Shown here piece after piece: positions 23,249 to 36,037 of a DNA stretch of 64,000 nt; the first letter of the stretch is position 1, and every line of letters starts with the position of its first letter. The stretch spans positions 1,200,501-1,264,500 of the forward strand of contig NW_026515433.1 in NCBI RefSeq assembly GCF_014898815.1, given 5' to 3'. This DNA comes from Panonychus citri. Its lineage: Eukaryota; Arthropoda; Arachnida; Trombidiformes; Tetranychidae. The notes under the pieces were generated by a model that was not told the DNA's origin, searched no databases, and worked only from the letters and a program-made list of their open reading frames with translations. The translations under genes were made by a program, and so were the position numbers.

Positions 23249-26142
23249 CTAATTAGATAAATTCCCCTTGGCAATTGATTCCAGGAGCCGACGACTTTGA
23301 CAATCAGGAAATAATTGTAATAATTTAATACATTTGTCGGAATATAATTTAGATAAACTTTGGCATTCGTCAATTACGTTACTTTTCAATAAGATCTTTT
23401 TAACCTGACGAAAGAATCAGAGAGAAATTTAATTAGTAATGAAAAAGAATTAATTGTTAATAGTTAATTTACCTTGCTGATTGTGTCTTCTTTTTCCCAA
23501 TCCAATTTGGACAAATAATCAATAAATTGTGGATCCTTTTCCATATATTTAATTATCGGCGCTGAGATTGGATTATATCGTCTACTGTTTGTATCGATAA
23601 TTGTTTGAATGTCCTCTTCAAGCTGGAAACAATTAGAAAATTGTGATTAGTTAATTGAGATGATTAAAGTATTGACGAATTATAAATTTCAACTGTTAGT
23701 TGATTAGATTAATTATCTCCATTCAAACTAGACCCTTGGTGTAACAATCAAGCGAGATGATCATTTGATAATTCACTTGACTGTTGATGATTAATTTAAT
23801 TGCGTTGATAATTAAAACGTTTCAATTGGTTCGGATTAAAATCAACTAAATTTAAACTTATAGTTTATTTGATTCTATTTTTAATCAACAATAAATAACT
23901 AAAATTGAGGCCATTCACATTACAATTAACAATCGGACAATCAAATTAATCAGCAACTCTCCCTTTCCAATCAAAATTAAATTTCCATCTGAAAATATGA
24001 ATCAATAATTGTGAGTTTTCATCAACAATTAAGAAACTGTAATTAATCAAATTAATCAAAAGTTTCACAAAATCATTTTTCTCGTTTATCCTTTGACACA
24101 ATTAACCAACAATCGGATAATTAACTGAACAATCTTGACTACCTTGGACTAACTTATTGCAACAATTAATAAACAGGGTAATTAACAAAAATTTGATTAA
24201 ATTAAATTAAGGATAAGAAATGATTAAAGGTAAATAAGTCGAAACAATTTAGATGAAGGATAAATATACTTTACCTTTCAAGGATTAATCAACTTAACCT
24301 AATCACAATTAACTAAATAACATTTAATTTTTCTTCTTCTTCTTAATTGTAATACACAATTGAAAGTGAACACTAATTGTAAACTTAATCAAATCAAATT
24401 TAATTACTCGATGGTATTACTTTTAAGTTGTAAAGAGCAATTTTTAATTTTTCTCTTAACAATTTAATCAAGTAATTAGCGTTGTTGATGATGATTTAAG
24501 GCAAGGTTAATTAAGGTAAGGAGCAACGGGAGAGATTTAATTAGATTTAATTTGATTGTTTTCAGGAAAAAAATTGTAACTCTTGAAATTAATTTGATTT
24601 AATCATTGTAACTGTTACTTAGTTGATGAGGTTAAGCCATTTGATTGTTGATTCCAATCGTTATTATTTCATCATTATTACAGTTTAACTATTGATAATC
24701 AATGGTTAAGTTAATTGTGAACCATGGGATTGCTATTTTCCTTTTCATTTTAATTGTTGTTAACCAAACTAATTTAATTTCCTCACTTTGTATAACCTCA
24801 ACTCCTTGTGGACGATTAACTAGATCTCGTTGTTCAGCTTTCAATTCAAATGAATCGACTTACATTTGGTCAACTTATGCTCAGACCTGTAAGTGTTGTA
24901 CAACTGACCACGAAGATGACCAGTCAACTGATGACCGACCATCAACAATTAAAACCTTATTGGAAAACATTGTGACCTCAAGTAAAGTAAAAAACCAAAG
25001 GAAATGAATCAACTTAATTGTAAATTAAATCAATTCCCAAAAACAAAGATCATCAAACCAACGATTGAAGACAAACTAATCATCAACCTACTAAATGATT
25101 GTAATTTCCTTCATGATAAAACACCAATGATTTAATTAACAATTAAACAATTAGATTTACTTACATTCCATTTAAGTTTCAAATTGTATCCGAAATCAAA
25201 AGCCGATTGTTCAAATCGCTTCGACGATAAATTGGTCAGCGTTGTGATGAATTGCGCTGAATAAGCGGCTAATTTAGCTGAACAATAGCCACCATATTTT
25301 TCCCATGTTTCCATGTTCATATCTGATTTCGGTTTAATATAATTACTGATTTCTCTCTGGTAATTATCGAATTGATTAATACAGAATTCATCGATCGCAG
25401 CACCAATGAAGTCGAAAACATTGGCACGTTTAACTACACTAGCGAGTCTGATGATTCCAAATGAGAAAAGATAATCACCTCCAAGAACTGCGAGTTTATT
25501 TCCATTGTTGAGAATAGTATTGGTTTTGTTAATTGTTCCATCGATTACATTTGATTCACTTGATGATTTAACGGGTATATTGATGATCGATTGGTGGTGA
25601 ATGTACATTGCTTTATCGATCATCTCATAACATTCGGCGAAAATTTTTTGCTTCTCCCAAATATTTTCACTGAAATTCGTTGATTGATGTTGTTTATTGT
25701 GATTACAATTATACGAAGGAACTGATTCAAGAGATTTAGCCAAAAGTAACAAAGTAAATCCACCCAGTGAGTTAATCCATTTTGTATCCGAATCTTGGAA
25801 AATTTCTTGAGCAACTGAGATAATCGGATGGTGAGTTGACGATAATCCAGATTGTAGAGATGAAACTTTTTCTAAAGCAAAAGCGGACAAAATTGCCTCT
25901 TCTCGAAGTAGATTACGAATATCGAAATGGTTGACCGGTGTATCGACCAATTGTCCAGCAAGTTTAAGGTCCAATGAAGTTATTGGAATCGTAGGTTGAT
26001 AATCAACACGAGTCGATGTCGCTGGAGTTACAAGGGTTCGAGAAACATTTAACATTAAATTGTCACGATGTTTGGACGGTAATTTAGGTTTGATTATACT
26101 CCGAGCCAATTTCATCGAGCGGCCTGTTAACGTTGTAGACAT
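23249..26142 (-). CDS. PDSS2: Decaprenyl-diphosphate synthase subunit 2
   Basis: Three exons: 26142..25165, 23622..23473 and 23404..23249, all phase 0, giving 427 residues (human PDSS2 has 399). PDSS2 pairs with PDSS1 in mitochondria to make the isoprenoid tail of ubiquinone. Matches: FDIRNLLREEAILSAFALEKV, HHPIISVAQEIF, GNKLAVLGGDYLFSFGIIRLA, SRRYNPISAPIIKYMEKDP in exon 2 and a C-terminal exon ending LLESIAKGNLSN. As in other PDSS2 proteins, the Asp-rich DDxxD motifs of catalytic prenyl synthases are absent, so it is the non-catalytic partner. Met at 26142 was preferred because the longer frame begins with a non-ATG codon. The Arg/Lys/Ser-rich N-terminus suits a mitochondrial presequence. 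Intron 1 (1.54 kb) contains an antisense gene at 24702. Confidence 0.9.
24702..25007 (+). CDS. Putative small secreted Cys-rich protein nested in PDSS2 intron 1
   Basis: Open frame of 101 residues from a true ATG, on the strand opposite PDSS2 and wholly inside its first intron. Residues about 8-28 are strongly hydrophobic (IAIFLFILIVVNQTNLISS), a likely signal peptide. The mature part has six cysteines within about 45 residues, in the pattern C-x5-C-x7-C-x22-C-x-CC, followed by an acidic, hydrophilic tail. An AG-ending polypyrimidine stretch lies just before the ATG, so a spliced 5' UTR is possible. A GTAAGT inside the Cys region could also be a donor, in which case the C-terminus differs. 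I do not recognise the family. Candidates are a secreted effector, a neuropeptide-like molecule or an intron ORF without function. Confidence 0.45.
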   Translation: MVKLIVNHGIAIFLFILIVVNQTNLISSLCITSTPCGRLTRSRCSAFNSNESTYIWSTYAQTCKCCTTDHEDDQSTDDRPSTIKTLLENIVTSSKVKNQRK

Positions 26143-28949
26143 TGTTGTTGAATTAATCAAAGTTAATTGTTGTGTAAACAATTAAGAGAAGGGAACAAAA
26201 TTCACTTAAACACAAGAAAAACAAAAATTCGAGTTCTAAAAGAGGAAAAGTTTTATTTTCTCAATCTAAACGGATGTTGATTGCTTTAAGTTGTTGATGA
26301 TTTAGGTTGTTGTTGTTGATGATCAACAAGATGAGGATGATGATCAGGATGATGATTAAACTGATGGACAGGTTTTCATCTTGAATGTGAGTTTGTTTAT
26401 GTCACTAGTTTGCTGAAAATCTCCTTTCATCTTCCTTCTCCTTCATCATCTCCATCCTCATCTTTATCTTCATCATCTCTTCCCTCTCTTCCTCATCATC
26501 TTTCTGGATTAGTAATATTAATAAGATGAAGAAATAAAAAAGGTGGAGAGAGATGAAGATAAGAATAATTCTTATGATCTGATGAATTTGATGAATACTC
26601 GATTGTTGGAAATTTTTGATACTCGAATCATCATAATACTTCTCATTAATTGTTACCTTAATTATCCTAATCAACTACAAATCATACAAGTAAAACCTAT
26701 CGACCAGTTTAGATAATCATTGGATCGATAAACATTTCCAATATATAATCTGATATTTTCAGGTCAAAATATCATGAATTTTTTTAGATAATCGAGTTTC
26801 TTGTTTCATCTTTTCGTTAACATTATCATTCTTGTTTCTCAGTTTCTTTTATCATCATCACCATCACCATCATCATCATCATCATCTTGTCCTCATTAAT
26901 AAACTATCATCCCCTAGAGGCGATACTATTTCAAGCAATATCTTGATTATGATCAACTGGTCACTACTTTAAATAGTTAAGCTAAAAACAAGATTCGTCC
27001 ATAAGTGAGTTTACCCTTAAGCTTAATCTCAATCTAACCCGGAATAAATTTCTTATCAATTTTAACTATTAGTTGATTAGTGGATCACTGTTATGTATGT
27101 TAATTATTGATCATGATGGTAATAATAATTTAATCCTAACCTATCATTTGTAACTGTTACACGAAAATTTAATCATTTTGATGAAAAAAAATCAAAGGAT
27201 TTGATTATGATCAACACTTACCTTCATTTCTGTGTGTTAATTACTAAATTGAGGCCAATTAATAACATTATTATTATTAATAGCATCTTATTAAATTATA
27301 ATCATCTGTTAATCCCTTTCGCCTTCATCTTAATCACCACAATCAACTAATCATAAAGTGGTGATACAAAACTCATTGAGCTTTCCACACGAAATTGTTA
27401 ATCAAAATTTACTTTCGGATATTTAATCATCATAATAACAAGATTAACGATAAATCTGATGACCATTAACAACCCGATTGACCTTAATTTAATATCAACA
27501 ATCAACTAATTTAAAAGTAAACAATTTCATTGATATAAACACAGTTAGAATTATTTTCTTAGCAATTAACTTGATCTATTGATTGTTATTTCAATCACTT
27601 TGATTTGATAATCGGAAGGAAGAAACTTTTTTTTTAATTGTTGATCTGATCAAAGATAAATTGATTTGTAAAAGTAATTAAGATGAGAAACAAGAATCTT
27701 AATCATTTGTAGTTTATTTAATTGCTCTTCCTGATCAAAAGTAATTTAAATTAATATTATGTATACATTTTGATTACCGGTTTTGTTATGGTCATTTAAA
27801 TTATCATCAATCAGACAAATTGTTAAATCATTTATTCAACATCAATATTTAATCAATTCAACAATATGATTTTAATTTCACTTTCTCTTGATTGTTGACC
27901 GGCTACTTAAATTGTGATTAGTTTGTAAAACATATTAAAAGTTGATTAATATAAAAATAGATTGAAATTGATTTTCTAATCAAATTGAGTTACAACAATT
28001 CTCACGAACTTTCACCGAGTTATCACTTGGTCCAATCGAGTTCTATTGAACCTTTCGTGCTTTGTACATTAACTTCGAGCTGCTCGAAGGTCCGTCAAGG
28101 CACCGAATTGATCGTCCATCTTATTACAAAGAATTTTGAATATTAAAGTTTTCGTCAAAATTAAACCAGAATTTTTATTGAGTTTCGTATCATTTAATTT
28201 GGTCAAGTTCCCGAAGCGATATAAGTTCATCAATAATTAAGACACCAGATTGTCTTAATTATTAATGTTTTGGAAATAAAAAAAACTTATATCACATAAT
28301 GTTCACTGAATAATTGAAAATTGTGATTAATGTGATTAATGTGATTAAATTGTTATTGTAAACCATTTCTTTAATTGTCTTCACAATGAAAAGGCCATTT
28401 GACTGATTGTTTGAAAAACTTGTATGATATTAACCACAATTAGATTGATGAGATTGCTGTAATTGAGTGTTGATGATTATTGATCAACTTGATGAAAGTT
28501 TGATTGTTATATAATCAATTGGAAATAATCGTGTTACGTGATTATGACATTAAGAATGTAAATCAACGATTATAATCATGATTGGTTGAGATAAATCCGT
28601 TAACAATTTAATGATCAACAATCAATATGTTGATTGTTGGTTATGATTTGGGTTTTGACAAGTAACCAATATTCAAAGAGAAATCAAAACAAATGATTGG
28701 AAATAAAAGTAACGCTGATTTATGACGATCAAAAAGAAACATCAATTGCAATCCTAATTTCTCGTTTAACTGATCGTAATGGAAAATAAATTAAAGAAAT
28801 TAAGATTCTGAAAGATATTTTCAAATGAATTATCTACTTAGATAAACTTGTAGTTCACAATTACAACTATTGAAGATGCAAATTTACATGGGAAAAGTGA
28901 TCTATGGATCTAAATTTAAAAAGAGTAGATTGATTTCCTTTCAACTTAC
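26143..28949. other. Intergenic upstream of PDSS2
   Basis: About 2.8 kb, AT-rich, with an ATC/ATCACC simple repeat near 26845-26885 and GAT-rich runs near 26330 and 26400-26540. A locally GC-richer stretch at 28000-28110 contains the short palindrome CTTCGAGCTGCTCGAAG, function unknown. No gene supported. Confidence 0.4.
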
Positions 28950-29194
28950 ACCTTCGGTGCCGAAGGATTTCTCGTCCCCATCACCAAGAAATTCACTAAA
29001 AAATACTTGGTAACGATCAACAGAGCCAATCCCATAAAAGATTGAATGAATTGAAATATTCTGATACCATTTCGATCAATTAACTTTTTTGAAAGTTCTT
29101 CTTCAGTCATTGATTCATTTATCTCTCCAACGTTGTTGGTATGAATTCCAAATATAGTGTAGAGATAAATGCCCTCGAGTGGTAATGGTCGTTC
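28950..29194 (-). CDS. Orphan coding-like exon with a membrane segment
   Basis: Reverse-strand block bounded by a TTCACAG acceptor and a GTAAGT donor, open for 81 codons and ending in phase 2. It reads ERPLPLEGIYLYTIFGIHTNN, then the charged NESMTEEELSKKLIDRNG, then a hydrophobic span FQFIQSFMGLALLIVTKYF continuing VNFLVMG. This has the look of a loop followed by a transmembrane helix. No matching upstream or downstream exon could be fixed nearby. The gene is therefore incomplete or broken, or its other exons are short. The family is not recognised. Confidence 0.4.
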
Positions 29195-29633
29195 CTGTGA
29201 ATAGAATAACCTTTCGAAAAGTAGTAATCATTTTGTCTTATATTGTGACAAATCGACTTTCATTTCGTTGAAAGTAATTTTCATATTTTCACTATCAAGT
29301 TGATCGAAATGTTCTCAACGATTAACAATACATTGAATGAGCTGAAATAATTGTCTAGTCAATTAGAGGTTTTGATTTAATTTACATTAAAAGTTGTAAG
29401 TGTTATTGTATTTCAAGAATTCAGTTGAGATTAATTGATAACACAAGGTCAATCATTCAGCTTTGTCCAGATAAATCTCTTGTTTTACTCTCCAATTGAA
29501 TAAGACATTACCAGGAGAAAATGTTTGGAGATGAAATTATTTACAAAAAGAGAGACAATAAATGGATTAAGTTAAGCGCATTTTGAATGATAATTATTAC
29601 TATTAATAAATGAACGAGAATTCAGTGAAAAGA
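29195..29633. other. Intergenic, GPS2 3' flank
   Basis: No coding signal apart from a short in-frame extension at the left edge. It contains the GPS2 3' UTR side. Confidence 0.4.
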
Positions 29634-31442
29634 TTAATAATAAAGAGGGTAGGGCACTGAAGAATCTCTCATATCTCGAGGTGGATAAGAATCTCTCATG
29701 TCTCGACCATGGATGGGAAACGGTTGAGGTTCTCGACCTGGATAAAGAACTGAAACACCATCACGACCTGGACCCATATTCGGCCCAGCATTTGAACCAG
29801 AAACTCTCTGGACGGGAAAACCAGCACTAATACCACCGGGTTTCGATGGGCCTGTCTGAATTGGGATCAGTGAAGAGGTAGATGGATGAGGTCCAACGAG
29901 ACTTTGAGCTCTCATTTGCTGTTGATAATCGTAACGTAATTTACTAGCCTCATACTCAGCGGCTTCAATTTGCTGTTGATTATCACCGTAAGGTCCTGGT
30001 GCACTTGGAAATATATGATAGGGTGTACCTTTCACCTCATACCCAAGTTGTGGAGGTGCTCCTTGAGGGTAATATAAATAGTTACCAGATTGAGTTCCTA
30101 TAAAAGATAAGAAAATCAATTAGTTGTGACAAAAAGAATCAGCAATATGAATAGAATCAATTGATTAGACAAAAGAAGCCAATTGATGTCGATTCAATTA
30201 CCCAATGGGTTAAAATCTCTTAGTACATTAGTTATTGAGATAATGAGCATAAAAGGTAAACCCAATTGAATCTCATTGAATACAAAACCAGGGGAGATAA
30301 TTAATGATGAAAACATCGCCACTTCAATAAGCCTACAATTGTTTTCTTATCTACCTGTATGTTGAGCAATTCATTATCAATGGCGGTTAAATAATAGATA
30401 AATATGTCAACTCTTATAAAGATTATCACATGCGATAAATTGAATGAAGCCAAAGTTGAATGATGAGTCTCTTTAAACAATAAATAAGAGTAAATAAAAA
30501 TGACCAATGTGTATAAGTTGATCTGGATGACCATTGGGCTATTTAGGCTTTTCAGTTTATCGATGATGATTTGGGATAAAATGATTATCATACTTGGTAA
30601 GGCTGGTGTATATGACATTGGATTCTTGTAGACCGGGAGTATTCCTGTGTAAGGCACACCGGGCGGTGACGGACTCTTCTCGTAGGACCTTTGAAGAGGC
30701 CGTTTTAATCCTTGATTAGCTGATTGGGACATTACACCGGCAACTGAATGCATGGAAACCGGTACAACTTGAGTATGATTGGTAGCAGATTGTTGAGAGA
30801 TGTAATTATTAACATTATTGGAAACAATGGAGGTCATTGGAACACTAAGATTAGGATTTCTATGATACATTGGCGATTGACAATTGGCTACACTGGCCGC
30901 AGACATCATACTGGTCGGGATGTAATAGGGATGATAAACATGATTATTCAACAATTGGGGTCCAGTTACTTCGGGCTCTCTTTCCCTTGGTTTTTTACGA
31001 ACGGTTGGGCCTTCATTAAGAACTTTCTTCAATTGAGAGAAAAGGTCAGTTTTCTCTTTTCTCATATCTTTCAATTTGGTCTCCAATTTATTAAGCTGAT
31101 CTTTAATCTCTTCCAATGTCATGGCATCTTTTTTACGTTTAAGCTCTTGCTCCCGGCGAAGTCTTTCCTGTTCAGCATCTTGTTCTTGCTCTAGAAATTG
31201 AGACAAAAGAAAAGAAGGGAAATAAAAGAATAAATCATAAATCCAATGAAATAGTAAAAGTAGAAAAAAAATAGAAAATAGTATTCATGTAATATAATAA
31301 ACAAAGAAAAACCATCAAAGTGAATGAATGACTTACCTTGTTTCCTTTTCTCTCGCTGCCTAATTATGTGAATCTTAAGCTTCTCCCACATTTCATTAGA
31401 CATTTTTGACCTTTCAATTGGAATCAACGAGGGCATTTTCAT
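29634..31442 (-). CDS. GPS2: G protein pathway suppressor 2 homologue
   Basis: Three exons, 31442..31337, 31190..30594 and 30097..29634, joined in phase, giving 388 residues. GPS2 is a core subunit of the NCoR/SMRT-HDAC3 corepressor complex and also inhibits Ubc13-dependent signalling. Residues 1-36 (MPSLIPIERSKMSNEMWEKL, then RQREKRKQ) match the GPS2 N-terminus. Residues 37-95 form the charged coiled coil (LEEIKDQLNKLETKLKDMRK, TDLFSQLKKVLNEGP) that binds TBL1 and SMRT in mammals. Then comes GPQLLNNHVYHPYYIP, equivalent to the FGPQVLTTRHY motif, and a Pro/Gln/Ser-rich tail. Near the C-terminus RDMRDS occurs twice. It diverges from the small gene at 31893. Nuclear role follows from the family. 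Confidence 0.88.
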
Positions 31443-31892
31443 TCGAATATTTAATTTAAATAAAAAGAAGAAGAAAAAAGACTAAAATATCAGCAGTAAA
31501 CAAAGAAACAAACACAATGGAAACGAGTGAGAATGAGACTCAATGAGAAGTGGAAGCAAAAAAAGAAATGGAAACTCAGCTGATCCTTTTCTTCATTTTC
31601 TCTCATTCAACCTCGTGTTTACTTCCAATTCAATTCTAATTAATTTAAATTACATTTTACTTTTTATTCTTATGTTTAATTTAACCGATAAATTAATTAA
31701 TCAACTAAACGTGACCTCGAGTTTATCCAGAAAAATAACTGTTTTCAATCAATTCGCCCCTGATTAAGTATCTCAACACATTCGGTTGAGTTTATTTTGC
31801 TTTCTAACATTTACTTTGTTTGTGACTCTCTTAATTTCTGGTTTTTTTGTATCTTTGTTTTCTTTATTCATATTTAATTGTTTCGAATCAAA
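31443..31892. promoter_or_regulatory. Shared upstream region of GPS2 (-) and the 31893 gene (+)
   Basis: A 450-bp divergent gap with no coding signal. Both promoters must lie here. Core elements cannot be named from sequence alone. Confidence 0.45.
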
Positions 31893-32306
31893 ATGGTCAA
31901 AGGTGAGAGTGATTATCTATTTTATTTCTAATCATGGGTATTATCTATCAGTTGTATTGATTGTGTTTTCTTTTCTTTTCTAGATGATGGTAAAAGGCCT
32001 AACGACTATGGCGATGAACCGGAAAAGGCGAAAAAGGTGAAAAAGGTGAAAACCGAAGGAGATAAGGACAGAATTGAGGAGAATAATAAAACTAGACCAT
32101 TGGAAGATTCTCAAGATCAAAGTAAAATTGCAGCCAAAAAATCGAAATTAATTAATTGTGATTGGGGTCTAGGAAAGGGTTGGTCGAACAAGAAGATAAA
32201 CAAGTATCAAATGACGAAAGAAGAGTTTTTTGATTACATTAGAAATCACAAAACTTTATCAACAACTAATCTAATTGATATTCGGGGATATGGTAACAAT
32301 TATTAA
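31893..32306 (+). CDS. Small basic protein, unknown function, with a 10-nt first coding exon
   Basis: Exon 1 is 31893..31902 (ATG GTC AAA G) followed by GTGAGA. Exon 2 is 31984..32306 after TTTTCTAG. The join makes a 110-residue protein. The first half is Lys/Glu-rich (EKAKKVKKVKTEGDKDRIEE), like a nuclear localisation region. The second half looks folded and conserved: INCDWGLGKGWSNKKINKYQ, MTKEEFFDYIRNHKTLS, TTNLIDIRGYGNNY at the end. I do not recognise the family. The splice model is supported because exon 2 alone has no upstream Met in frame and both splice sites are strong. A nuclear or nucleolar role is a guess from composition. Confidence 0.6.
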
Positions 32307-34562
32307 GAAACGAAGATGACATTTTTCAATTTTCTGTTCAATTTCGTGTATCTAAGCCAAACCATTACTTTAATCAATTTCTTTTGGACAATCGGACATC
32401 CAACAATCACCAATAATACCAAATGAGATGAATTCGCAATACTTTTTTTATCCAAAAATTAATCAAACAATTAGTTCAGAAAATCAATTTCCTTAATTTT
32501 CTCAACCTTCATTTCCAACAATTGATTTTTCATGATCGTTGGTTCATCTGTCAATTAGAATCCAGATCTTCACTTTTCCCTTTTTACCTGAATGATGATG
32601 TTAATCAAAAACTCATTTCCATTCAAGTTGTTACAGTTAAGAAAATTCAATTAAAAATTATTCTCTGGTAATTAAGCTGTTAACAAGTTCTTTTTAGTTC
32701 CTTGTTCAGACAATTTTCGTAAATATATCTTCTAATATCTGATCTTCGGTGCCTTGAAATTTTGGGTGAGCAGCTCAAATGTCCGTCAGCTCAACATTTT
32801 CACTTGAAGCTCATTTTTTTCTCAGCTTGTAGTTACAGCTACATATGAAAATGGGCCTAATTGCTAACAAATTGTGTTTGTTTAAATTAGATTAGGTTAG
32901 GTTTTCACTCTTAAGGATCACTGTGGACAAAGGGGACCGAGGACAATCAAATCGTCACAAAATTAGTAAAAAATGTCCGCTGTCGACACCTGATAAGCTT
33001 TGCCTTTCGATGTTCAGTCAAATTCTGATGTTAAAGAGCTAGATAGACCTTAAAGTGTCGCAAATTCTTAGACTTTTTCATTAAAACACAAAATTTGTTT
33101 TAACTAATTAATTTTCGCATGAAACCGTATCCTTAAGCTGAGAGAAAAATCAGTAATAAGTTTCATTTTGTTGATCGAAATTATTTCATCTTCCTGCTAA
33201 CGTAGTCAATCTTTTAATTTGAACAATCTACTTTTGGAATGGATGAAAATACATTTTTACAGTTTTTTCGAATTGACCTACAGTGATTTTCGTGGATTAT
33301 GTGGTCAGAGATATTGAATTTTTCTTGATTTCTCAGCACAATCTTCGAGTCTCGTAACAATTGGAACGAGAAGCTGAATTTTTAGACCAAACAGATCTGT
33401 GATAGAAGCTACAAATCAGATTAATCTATCAACAAGATATCATGTGATTCAATTGCAAAATGAATTACCTGAAAAGAAAACAATTCACTATGATAATCGT
33501 TTAATTCACTGATCAATCAACCTTTTCTTAAATGATTCTTTCGTAACACAACTCAGCATTTTCTTACGTAACGAATTATTTCAACCAATTGATAAACGAT
33601 AAGAATAGTGACCAATTTTTTTACTGATAATTGGTGAAACACTACAACATCAATCTGAACAATTAACAATCATGTTAGTTGCCAAATTTCTCACTTTGGA
33701 CCTTAAGATTCCCTCGAACTTCAACCTAATACAATTGTAATTTTATTCTAAACAGTGAAACATTATATTCGCAAAGAAGATGCAATTTTTTGTCTCTGAT
33801 ATTTCGTTGAAATTTGAAAGTTCGAGAAACTTAATATCCACCACGAAGATGTCTGTCCAGAAAATGGCCATTAATCATTTTCGAAATGCGTAAAAATATC
33901 AATGGTGTTTATTTGTCTTGGATCATGAAGTTAATCTAAGCAAAGGAAATAAGATCCATCCTAAAACAAGGAACCAAAATTTTCTAATGAAAAATAAGAG
34001 TTTCTTTTTTTGGAACTTACAGTTAAAAGTGGAGAAAGATTTAGATATCGAACTAAAGTTAAATCACTTGTCGATATAATGGTTTGTTAACCAATCACTC
34101 CTCCCAAATGGTAACCAAATAAGGCTCATGTAAGAAAGAAGATGATGATACTCATGGAGAGAAGATGAAGATGAAGTTACTCGTTTTTCTCTTCAAAATG
34201 TTAGAAAAACGATTTTCTCTTGTAAATCCTCCTCCGCATCTCTAAATTTCCTCATCTCATTCTAGTATTAACCTCCACGTTTGGTCTCGATTGATTTCAC
34301 CAACTGAGCATTTCTATCATCCAATATCTTCCGAAAGTCTCTCCTTCATCATCCTCATTTACGAATTTCAATTTTCTCATCATTTACTGAAATTAGTGGA
34401 AATTGTTCATTGGGATCCTCATACGAATCAGTGTAAACAACATCGTTCACTAAGATTATCATAACTGTCTCCGTTATAATAGTTTTAAGATTAATTTTCT
34501 ATTGATTGTCCAGTTTAATCACCCTTATTATTTGTGTTTGAAACTCTAATTAAATCATCAAA
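32307..34562. other. Intergenic before myosin light chain gene
   Basis: About 2.25 kb without coding signal. A pyrimidine-rich stretch (about 34190-34440) precedes the myosin light chain start and probably holds its promoter and 5' UTR. A short TTAGGTTAGG occurs near 32892. Confidence 0.4.
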
Positions 34563-36037
34563 ATGTCGAAAACTCGAACGGACTCTTCAAAGAAACGAGC
34601 AACTCGATCAACGTCCAATGTGTTTGCAATGTTTACTCAAAATCAAATTGCTGAGTTTAAGGAGGTAAGTGTCACAATTAACTTAAACTAATCCGATGAT
34701 TTGAAAAGTTAATCGTAAATTATATTCAATTATGACTCGTTTAAGCTTATGAGTTAATCTGTATGCTAAGTATGAAGAGTGGATTGTCATGACCAATACT
34801 AATCAGTGTTATCGCAATTAGATCAATTGAATTTCGCGATATTGCAAATGTTTGATTCTGTTTTTTAATCCAGATTAGTTGAGATAATTTCTTGATAAAT
34901 TCATAGAATCTAAAGAGTAATAGCTTCTTATTACTCTCTGGAAGTGAAAAGAAATGGAAGCTCAGCTGATTATTGCTCTTTGATGAAATCGCTCAAAAAC
35001 TATCGCATCTCAATTGTATCAGTTGATTTGATAATTGATACGATAACAAGTTGTTATCATAATCCGATTGTTGAATATTTTGTTATCATTTCAATCGTAA
35101 GTAAGACAAGTAGGATAAAGATTAGCTGTTAATCTTGCCAAGATTATCTCTCAGCTATTCTTACAATCATATAACAATCAGTGAGAAATCAGTGAGTTTG
35201 CCTTTCAATCATTTGTCAAAATTAAAGGGCAAAGACAAAATCAATCGATAACTTTGATCAACAATTTAACATTTCAACTTTGAGCGAGAATAAAATTTCC
35301 TGGATCTAATCCAAGTTGCGAGTTGAGCTGAATCAGAATTATCTAAACTACTAAACAATTAACTCTCTTTCTAATTGGCTTAGGTTTTAGTTGATTAATT
35401 TTCCTCTTGAAAAAAGCTCACCAATACCGAATATAATTAGAAATAAAAATATTCTCATTCTAAACAATCAACTAATTACTCTATTTTCCTTTCAAAGGCA
35501 TTCCAATTCATCGACTCAAATAAGGACGGAATCATCGATAAAAATGATCTTAGAGCGACTTTTGATTCTCTTGGTAAATAAAATCGATCGAAAAACCTAA
35601 TGATTAACTAATTGATTTTCTAACCAATTAAACAGGTCGAATGTACCCCGATGAACAATTACAATCAATGTTAGCCGAAGCTCCTGGACCATTAAACTTC
35701 ACGATGTTCTTGTCAATCTTTGGTGAACGAATTGCTGGTAAGTGATCAACAATTTAATCTAATTGTTGGCAAGTTACTAATTCGTTAATGATTCCATTTA
35801 ATTGTAATAGGAACTGATCGAGAAGATGTTATCCAAGCTGCTTTTAGAACCTTCGATGGCGATCAAACAGGAAAAGTCCACGAAAATGTCCTGAAAAAAG
35901 CGCTAATGACCTGGGGCGAAAAATTAACCGACGATGAGATCGAAGTAGCATTTCGAGAAGCTCCAATCGATAGTCGAGGATTTATTGACATTAACGGATT
36001 CGTCAAAACAATTAGTGGCTCTGCCGACGAGGAATAA
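34563..36037 (+). CDS. Myosin regulatory light chain, non-muscle type
   Basis: Four exons: 34563..34664, 35498..35573, 35636..35737 and 35811..36037, giving 168 residues. The light chain wraps the neck of myosin II and switches the motor on when phosphorylated. The N-terminus KKRATRSTSNVFAMF carries the Thr17-Ser18 pair, equivalent to Thr18/Ser19 of vertebrate MYL9/MYL12 and Thr20/Ser21 of Drosophila sqh. This marks it as the smooth/non-muscle type phosphorylated by MLCK and ROCK. EF-hand 1 keeps its metal-binding loop (DSNKDGIIDKNDL). Later EF-hands are degenerate (FRTFDGDQTGKVHENVL, EAPIDSRGFIDINGFV), as usual. Intron 1 is long (833 bp) and may hold control sequences. Followed 618 bp downstream by the ribophorin-like gene. 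Confidence 0.93.

Noticed and set aside
26405..26674. Reverse-strand frame rich in Ile/Leu and Glu/Lys
   Set aside because: Arises from GAT/CTT-rich low-complexity DNA; no domain or splice support.
28000..28110. GC-richer palindromic stretch as a structured RNA or tRNA gene
   Set aside because: No cloverleaf and no A/B-box pair could be drawn. No tRNA was recognised anywhere in the window.
30748..31194. Forward-strand frame of 148 codons over GPS2
   Set aside because: Antisense shadow of GPS2 exon 2.
31543..31983. Forward frames between GPS2 and the 31893 gene
   Set aside because: Hydrophobic, low complexity and overlapping the splice model of the real gene.
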